Shown: positions 52,040-56,865 of the stretch, one piece after another
Layout: each line of letters begins with the position of its first letter
How positions within the stretch are numbered: the stretch's first letter is position 1
NCBI GenBank assembly: GCA_023433275.1
Contig: JAEZDN010000069.1
Coordinates: forward strand, 1-56,865
From: Verrucomicrobiota bacterium
GTDB lineage: Bacteria; Verrucomicrobiota; Verrucomicrobiia; Opitutales; Opitutaceae
DNA: 56,865 bases
Direction: 5' to 3'
The notes under the pieces: model-generated
Told to the model about the DNA's origin: nothing
Database searches by the model: none
Seen by the model: only the letters and a program-made list of their open reading frames with translations
Made by a program: the position numbers and the translations under genes

Positions 52040-52927
52040 CTATTTCACCGCGTCCAATTTCAGCGTCACCCACACCGGGCGGTGATCACTCGCCTCCTCG
52101 GCATGCTCCCCATCGTAAATGGTCGCGCCGGTCCCCGGCACCCACGCTTTCAATCCCGGGGACACCATGAGGTAGTCGATCCGGCTGTAGAGATCTTCCC
52201 GCCGGAAATAATGCGTCCACGTCTCTCCACGCGAATCCGACGCCGGCACGAGCTCACCGATCGCCGTCTCGCCCCGCTTCTGCAACGCGCGCACCGGTCG
52301 CGTGCCCCGCGTGTCATTCCAATCACCACAGACCATGAACATCGCTTTCGTCGGCTCCGGAAAACGGGACAGCACGAGGTCCCGCACCGCTTCCGCTTCC
52401 ATCGCGCGCTTCAGCGCCGCTTCGGGATCGTCCTTCCGCTCCGTGTACTTGCTTTTCAAGTGCAGGACGAAAAGCGACAGATCCCCCTGGTCCGTCGCGA
52501 CGACGACCTCCAACGCACCGCGCCGCACCCGCTCGCGCTCTCCGAAATAGGTGAATGCGAGGTCCGCATGGCGCCGCACCTCCTTGAAAGGCACCTTCGA
52601 GAGGACCGCCACGTGCCGGTCCTTGTCGGCCGCCTCCAGCAGCGCGACGTGCGGATAATTCATTCCTGCCTGCCTCAGCTCCAGCTGCAATTCGTTCAGA
52701 AAGACCTGCGTTCCCATTTCCTGCACCGCCAGTATATCCGGCGCGATCGCTGCGATCACCCGCGTCAGCGCCCGGCGCTCCTTTTCGGGCTTCGGATACC
52801 CCTCCCGATAGACGCCGTCCACCATCCGATTCGCGAGCGTGTAGTTCTCGATGTTGTACGTGGCCACCGTCAGCTCCGCCGAAGCGGCTGCCGCCAGAAC
52901 CACCAGCAATCCCACAAATCCCGTCAT
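52040..52927 (-). CDS. exported endonuclease/exonuclease/phosphatase family protein
   Basis: A 295-residue protein of the DNase I-like fold. A signal peptide (MTGFVGLLVVLAAAASA) precedes LTVATYNIENYT, DILAVQEMGT with the metal-binding Glu, LSLFVLHLKSKYTERKDDPE, MVCGDWNDTRG, SRIDYLMVSPG and EASDHRPVWVTL with the catalytic His. It may be a secreted nuclease or a lipid or sugar phosphatase. The ATG at 52927 lies inside a hairpin repeat (GGATGACGGG), so the repeat appears to supply the start codon. The longer frame would overlap the next gene. Confidence 0.85.
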   Translation of the reverse strand: MTGFVGLLVVLAAAASAELTVATYNIENYTLANRMVDGVYREGYPKPEKERRALTRVIAAIAPDILAVQEMGTQVFLNELQLELRQAGMNYPHVALLEAADKDRHVAVLSKVPFKEVRRHADLAFTYFGERERVRRGALEVVVATDQGDLSLFVLHLKSKYTERKDDPEAALKRAMEAEAVRDLVLSRFPEPTKAMFMVCGDWNDTRGTRPVRALQKRGETAIGELVPASDSRGETWTHYFRREDLYSRIDYLMVSPGLKAWVPGTGATIYDGEHAEEASDHRPVWVTLKLDAVK

Positions 52928-53005
52928 CCTGAGCGCCGCGAAGGATCCACGAAACGCGGACCCCAGCGTCGCACGGCTGAACCCTTCGCTGCGCTCCGGC
53001 TGTCG
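52923..53005 (+). repeat. 83-bp hairpin element with a decayed right arm
   Basis: Left arm GTCATCCTGAGCGCCGCGAA and GGATCC; the right arm is degenerate (CCCTTCGCTGCGCTCCGGCT). It lies between the nuclease and M48 protease genes and overlaps the first codons of the former. Confidence 0.8.
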
Positions 53006-53046
53006 ATATGAGGCCTCTTTCAATGCCGTTTGCCCAATGGTTGGCT

Positions 53047-54285
53047 TCACCGCTGGAGCGCCCGCTCGCGCTCGACCAGCGTCGGATGCGAATAGTAAAC
53101 CGCGCTGTACAACGGGTGGGGCGTCAGGTTCGACAGGTTTTTCTGGGAGAGCTTGCGGAGCGCGCCGGACAGCGGCGCGGGACCGCCCATGGCGTCGCGC
53201 GCAAATGCGTCGGCCTCGTACTCGTGCTTGCGCGAAACGCGATTGCCCAGCGGGGAAAACCAGAATGTCACCAGCCCGCCGAGGAGCCCGAAAAGCAGGA
53301 ACGTGGCCGCCGTGGCCCCGGCCGGCAGTCCGAACGCCTCGTTGAACCAAGGCGCGCGCGCCAGCCACGCGATCGCCGCGAACCCGCCCAGTTGCAACAG
53401 GCCCAGCGTGACGAGCCGCTTCGGGATATGCCCGCGCTTGTAATGCCCGATCTCATGGGCCAGCACCGCCTCCAACTCGTCCTGGGCGAGCTGGTTCATC
53501 AGGGTGTCGAACAGCACGATCCGGCGAAAACGCCCGAACCCGGTGAAGAACGCATTGGAATGCGCCGACCGCTTCGAACCATCCATCACCTCGATCGTCT
53601 GCGCCTTGAAGCCCGTGCGATCCGACAGCGCCAGCAACCGCGCGCGAGCCTCACCTTCCGGCAGCGGCGTGAGCTTGTTGAACAGCGGCAGGATCAATTT
53701 CGGGTACAACACCAACATCAGGAGCTGAAAGCCAAAGAGCAGCACGAAGCCCCACACCCACCACCAAGGACCCGCCCGCGCAACCAGCGCCAGCAGTGCC
53801 CACGCGAGGGGGAAACCAATGAGCAATCCCAACAACATCGACTTCACCTGGTCGCTCACCCACAGCCCCGGCGTGCTCTGATTGAACCCAAAACGCGCCT
53901 CGAGCCGGAACTGCGCCCACCATGCCAACGGCAGGCCCGGCAGCCCGATCAGGATCATCGTCGCCACGAGGAACAACGCCCCGCTCCACGCCGCGCCGGG
54001 CGCGAGCGCGTCGAACCGCGCCCAAAGCCAGGGCAGCAATCCGCTGAAAATCACCGCCGCCAGCACCACCGCCTCATAAACCATCTCGAACGAGGCAAAC
54101 CGGCTCTTCGCCTGCGTGTAGTCCCCCGCCTTGGCGAAGGTTGGCCCATCCATGACTCCCGCCAAGGCGGGTGGCACCGCGCCCGCGTGCCGCCGCACCT
54201 CGGCGCGGTTGAGCGCCTCAAGCCCGAGCTGGGCCAGCAAGCGGGCGAGCAGAAGTCCGATGACCGTCAGGGGAAGCCAATGCAT
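53047..54285 (-). CDS. M48 family membrane metalloprotease, Ste24/CAAX type
   Basis: A 412-residue integral membrane zinc protease with an M48_N-like N-terminus and about six or seven hydrophobic segments. The catalytic HEIGHYKRGH and the downstream Glu in EYEADAFARDA are present, and HPTLVERERAL is the conserved end of this Ste24-like branch. Bacterial members probably cleave membrane proteins; the substrate is unknown. The ATG at 54285 (MHWLPLTVIG) starts the first helix. An intergenic repeat (54342-54366) lies upstream. Confidence 0.92.
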   Translation of the reverse strand: MHWLPLTVIGLLLARLLAQLGLEALNRAEVRRHAGAVPPALAGVMDGPTFAKAGDYTQAKSRFASFEMVYEAVVLAAVIFSGLLPWLWARFDALAPGAAWSGALFLVATMILIGLPGLPLAWWAQFRLEARFGFNQSTPGLWVSDQVKSMLLGLLIGFPLAWALLALVARAGPWWWVWGFVLLFGFQLLMLVLYPKLILPLFNKLTPLPEGEARARLLALSDRTGFKAQTIEVMDGSKRSAHSNAFFTGFGRFRRIVLFDTLMNQLAQDELEAVLAHEIGHYKRGHIPKRLVTLGLLQLGGFAAIAWLARAPWFNEAFGLPAGATAATFLLFGLLGGLVTFWFSPLGNRVSRKHEYEADAFARDAMGGPAPLSGALRKLSQKNLSNLTPHPLYSAVYYSHPTLVERERALQR

Positions 54286-54341
54286 GCCCAAAGGGAGAAC
54301 ACCTTTAGCCGCCCCCGCCAGCCCGGAGTTAACCCCCAACC

Positions 54342-54366
54342 GGTAGGACGAGTCCTCCAGACGAGC
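54342..54366 (+). repeat. 25-nt repeat, family e
   Basis: GGTAGGACGAGTCCTCC then AGACGAGC, with 21 of 25 bases identical to 21224-21248. It is intergenic, upstream of the M48 gene. Confidence 0.6.
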
Positions 54367-54487
54367 CACCACGCGTTCGCCCGGCCCCGTCGACTTGGCT
54401 TCGCAATCCCGCCCCGACGCTCGAATGCCATAACCTTTTGCCTGAGCCCCCTTTCCCGCCCTTCCAAAGATAGATTGAAATCACCCC

Positions 54488-54757
54488 ATGCAAACGCACA
54501 GTTGGCCCGTGGATACCGACAAGACCGCCAAACTCAGTTTCGAGGCCGCCCTCGCCAAGCTCGAAGCCATCGTCGATTCGATGGAATCAGGCGAGGTCCC
54601 CCTGGCCGAACTCCTGGCCAAATACGAGGAAGGCAGCAAACTGCTCAAGGTCTGTGAAGGGCGTCTCAAGGACGCCGAGCTCAAGATCGAGAAACTGAAA
54701 AAAGCGAAGGACGGCACCCTCACCTTCGAAGTCGTCGAACCCACCCGCGCGGACTAA
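54488..54757 (+). CDS. xseB: exodeoxyribonuclease VII small subunit
   Basis: An 89-residue coiled-coil subunit of exonuclease VII. LSFEAALAKLEAIVDSMESG and VPLAELLAKYEEGSKLLKVC followed by a basic coiled-coil and EVV match XseB. It lies 22 bases before dxs on the same strand, the common bacterial arrangement of xseB with isoprenoid genes; xseA and ispA are not next to it. It is likely co-transcribed with dxs. Confidence 0.94.
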   Translation: MQTHSWPVDTDKTAKLSFEAALAKLEAIVDSMESGEVPLAELLAKYEEGSKLLKVCEGRLKDAELKIEKLKKAKDGTLTFEVVEPTRAD

Positions 54758-54779
54758 CCGCCGGTCTCCCGCCCACCCG

Positions 54780-56714
54780 ATGAGCACCTCGCCCACGCCC
54801 TCCTCCCTCCTTGCCCGCATTTCCGGCCCCGCCGACGTCAAAGCCCTGGCCCCCGAGCAGCTCCCGCTTCTCGCGCAGGAAATTCGCGACGAACTGATCG
54901 AGGTCACCTCCCGCAACGGCGGCCACATCGGCCCCAACCTCGGCGTCGTCGAGCTCACGATCGCGCTGCACCGCGTCTTCAATTCCCCGGAGGACCAGTT
55001 TGTGTTCGACGTCGCGCACCAGGGCTACGTGCACAAGCTGCTCACCGGCCGCGGCGGCGAGTTCTTCGCCAAGCTCCGCAAGTCCGGCGGCGCGTCCGGC
55101 TTCCTCTATCGCAGCGAAAGCCCGCATGACGCCTTCGGCGCGGGCCACGCCGGCACCGCCCTCTCCGCCGCGCTGGGCATGGCCACCGCGCGCGACCTCC
55201 GCAACACACCCGAGCACGTCATCGCCGTTTGCGGCGATGCCGCCTTCACCTGCGGCGTGACCCTCGAGGCGCTCAACAACATCGTCACCTCCACCAAGCG
55301 GCTGATCGTCATTCTCAACGACAATGAGTGGTCGATCGCCAAGAACGTCGGCGCGATCTCGACCTACCTGAACCGGCTCAGCACCAACCCGACCTACAAC
55401 AAAATGCATCACGACGTGGAGGCCTTCTTCAAGAGCTTCCCGGCCGGCGTCGAGATGAACAAGGTTTACCACAAGTGGAAGCGCGAGACGAAGGACTTCT
55501 TCGTCGAGTCCTCGCTCTTCGAGAAGTTCGGCCTCCGCTACCTCGGGCCCGTCGACGGCCATAACCTCGATGCCCTCGCCAAGAATCTCGAGTTCGCGAA
55601 ACACTGCGACGTCCCCGTCCTCATCCACGTGCTGACGAAGAAGGGCAAGGGCCTTCAAGCCGCCGTCGCCCACCCGGAGAAATTCCACGGCGCCAGCCCG
55701 TTCGATCCCGAGACCGGCGAAAGCGTGAAGGCGATCCCCGGCACCCCGCCGAATTACCAGGACGTCTTCGGCGCCGCGCTCGCCCGCTTCGCCCGCGCCA
55801 ACCCCAAGGTCCTCGGCATCACCGGCGCCATGCCCAGCGGTACCGGCCTCACGCAGCTCTCGCGGGAACTGCCTGCTCAGTTCTTCGATGTCGGTATCGC
55901 CGAGGAACACGCCGTCCTCTTTGCCGCCGGTCTCGCCACCAAGGGCTTCCGTCCCGTGTGCGCCATCTACTCGACCTTCCTCCAGCGCGCCTACGACCAG
56001 GTCATTCACGATGTCGCGCTGCAAAACCTGCCGGTCACATTCTGCATGGACCGCGCCGGCCTCTCGCCCAACGACGGCCCCACCCACCACGGCCTGTTCG
56101 ATCTCAGCTACCTGCGCTGCGTGCCCAACGCCACCGTCATGCAGCCGAAGGACGAGGACGAACTCGTCGACATGCTGCACACGAGCCTGCACCTGCCGGG
56201 CCCGGGCTTCATTCGCTACCCGCGCGGCGCCGGCACCGGCGCGCCGGTCAAGACCGAGCCCTCCCTCGTGCCCATCGGCCACGCCGAGGTGCTCAAGGTC
56301 GGCACCAATCTCGTCATCTGGGCCCTCGGCGCGATGGTCCAGGACGCGCTAAAACTCGCCCAGCGCATCGAGCGCGAGGAGCACATCTCCGTGGGCGTCG
56401 TGAACGCCCGCTTCGTCAAGCCCCTCGATCGCAATCTCCTCCTCAGCCAGGCCGCGGTCGTCCCCTTGCTTGTCACGATGGAAGACAACGTGCTCGCCGG
56501 CGGCTTCGGCAGCGCCGTGCTCGAGGCCCTGCAGGAAGCCCATTGCTCCACTCCAGTCGAACGCATCGGCTGGCCCGACAAATTCGTCGAGCACGGCAGC
56601 AGCGTCGAAATATTGCGCGCCAGCTATGGTCTCGCCCCCGACGATATCGCCGCGCGCGTGATCAGCCGCTGGCGCTCCCTCCAAACCGGCCGCGCCACCG
56701 TCGACCGGCACTGA
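54780..56714 (+). CDS. dxs: 1-deoxy-D-xylulose-5-phosphate synthase
   Basis: A 644-residue thiamine-diphosphate enzyme for the first step of the MEP isoprenoid pathway, joining pyruvate and glyceraldehyde-3-phosphate. It has GGHIGPNLGVVELTIALHRV, the Mg/ThDP motif GDAAFTCGVTLEALNN with the later NDNEWSI, FDVGIAEEHAVLFAAGLA with the catalytic Glu, MDRAGLSPNDGPTHHGLFD and MEDNVLAGGFGSAVLE. The length is standard. It is in an xseB-dxs unit; ThDP use ties it loosely to thiamine supply. Confidence 0.96.
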   Translation: MSTSPTPSSLLARISGPADVKALAPEQLPLLAQEIRDELIEVTSRNGGHIGPNLGVVELTIALHRVFNSPEDQFVFDVAHQGYVHKLLTGRGGEFFAKLRKSGGASGFLYRSESPHDAFGAGHAGTALSAALGMATARDLRNTPEHVIAVCGDAAFTCGVTLEALNNIVTSTKRLIVILNDNEWSIAKNVGAISTYLNRLSTNPTYNKMHHDVEAFFKSFPAGVEMNKVYHKWKRETKDFFVESSLFEKFGLRYLGPVDGHNLDALAKNLEFAKHCDVPVLIHVLTKKGKGLQAAVAHPEKFHGASPFDPETGESVKAIPGTPPNYQDVFGAALARFARANPKVLGITGAMPSGTGLTQLSRELPAQFFDVGIAEEHAVLFAAGLATKGFRPVCAIYSTFLQRAYDQVIHDVALQNLPVTFCMDRAGLSPNDGPTHHGLFDLSYLRCVPNATVMQPKDEDELVDMLHTSLHLPGPGFIRYPRGAGTGAPVKTEPSLVPIGHAEVLKVGTNLVIWALGAMVQDALKLAQRIEREEHISVGVVNARFVKPLDRNLLLSQAAVVPLLVTMEDNVLAGGFGSAVLEALQEAHCSTPVERIGWPDKFVEHGSSVEILRASYGLAPDDIAARVISRWRSLQTGRATVDRH

Positions 56715-56737
56715 GCCGGTCGCCCGCTTGTTGCCGC

Positions 56738-56775
56738 TAGGGGCGCGCCTCGTCCCGACGAGCTACAGGCGCCCG
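56738..56775 (+). repeat. palindromic repeat related to family a
   Basis: TAGGGGCGCGCCTCGTCCCG followed by ACGAGCTACAGGCGCCCG; CTCGT and ACGAG form the inner stem and GGGGCGC/GGCGCCC the outer. It lies 23 bases past the dxs stop. Confidence 0.6.
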
Positions 56776-56837
56776 CCAAGTCGGAACTATGCAGATGGAG
56801 CGGAACTGCCCCATGGGCGCAGTCGAACTATTCCGTT

Positions 56838-56863
56838 GTAGGGGCGTGGCTCGTCCACGCCCT
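56838..56863 (+). repeat. 26-nt palindrome, family a variant
   Basis: GTAGGGGCGTGG, CTCGT, CCACGCCCT: the same flanks as 750-775 and 20799-20824 but a different, still self-complementary centre. The changed stem with kept pairing suggests selection for structure rather than sequence. Confidence 0.7.
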
Positions 56864-56865
56864 TG

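Overview
This is a high-GC bacterial chromosome segment. It most resembles a verrucomicrobial genome of the Opitutus/Opitutaceae type. The reasons are the pseudopilins with Ala-Phe at the processing site, a GH106-type rhamnosidase, a papain-like protease carrying the short N-terminal module ending in RFGYDP that is common in Verrucomicrobia and Planctomycetes, an outer-membrane lipid A gene (lpxK), few Shine-Dalgarno sequences, and many extragenic palindromes. The lineage is an inference; no rRNA is present.

Layout. 0.1-5.2 kb: an NTP-transferase-like sugar nucleotidyltransferase and a very large periplasm-sensing hybrid histidine kinase. 5.6-6.3 kb: a lower-GC orphan gene and a tRNA(CAU) with its own terminator. 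6.4-11.3 kb: a six-gene pseudopilin operon in the order G-G-H-I-J-K, without secretion ATPase, platform or secretin. 11.5-16.5 kb: acs, rho and a large conserved protein of unknown function. 16.8-20.8 kb: divergent polyphosphate genes, a two-domain PPK2 (pap) and ppk1. 21-23.2 kb: a 59-residue CPXCG protein, an unknown 216-residue protein, a remnant of what looks like an OPT-family transporter, and a four-unit 260-bp tandem array. 23.2-25.8 kb: proS-clpS-DUF2017-like, tightly coupled. 26.5-28.6 kb: a membrane-anchored protein and argA. 28.6-29.2 kb: a three-unit array homologous to the first but inverted. 29.3-35.2 kb: an ABC importer (NMT1/SsuA type) with RidA, an amidase and an adenosine deaminase family enzyme, suggestive of scavenging a nitrogenous small molecule. 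35.4-39.1 kb: M29 aminopeptidase, lpxK and a class V aminotransferase. 39.5-45.3 kb: GIY-YIG protein, topoisomerase III, class II aldolase and a secreted papain-like protease. 45.4-50.1 kb: GH106 glycoside hydrolase and a second M29 aminopeptidase. 50.2-56.7 kb: ECF sigma factor with a small secreted protein, a small membrane protein, a secreted endonuclease/exonuclease/phosphatase, an M48 membrane protease, xseB and dxs.

The most distinctive feature is the repeat landscape. An 83-bp hairpin with GTCATCCTGA/TCAGGATGAC ends occurs nine times at almost constant length. Several families of 20-31-nt GC-rich palindromes occur both between genes and, in three cases, in frame inside genes (nucleotidyltransferase, GspK-like leader, M29 aminopeptidase). 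One hairpin copy appears to supply the start codon of a secreted nuclease/phosphatase. The most system-like protein-coding locus is the orphan pseudopilin operon, which resembles the Verru_Chthon cassette proteins known from TIGRFAMs and whose machine is not described.
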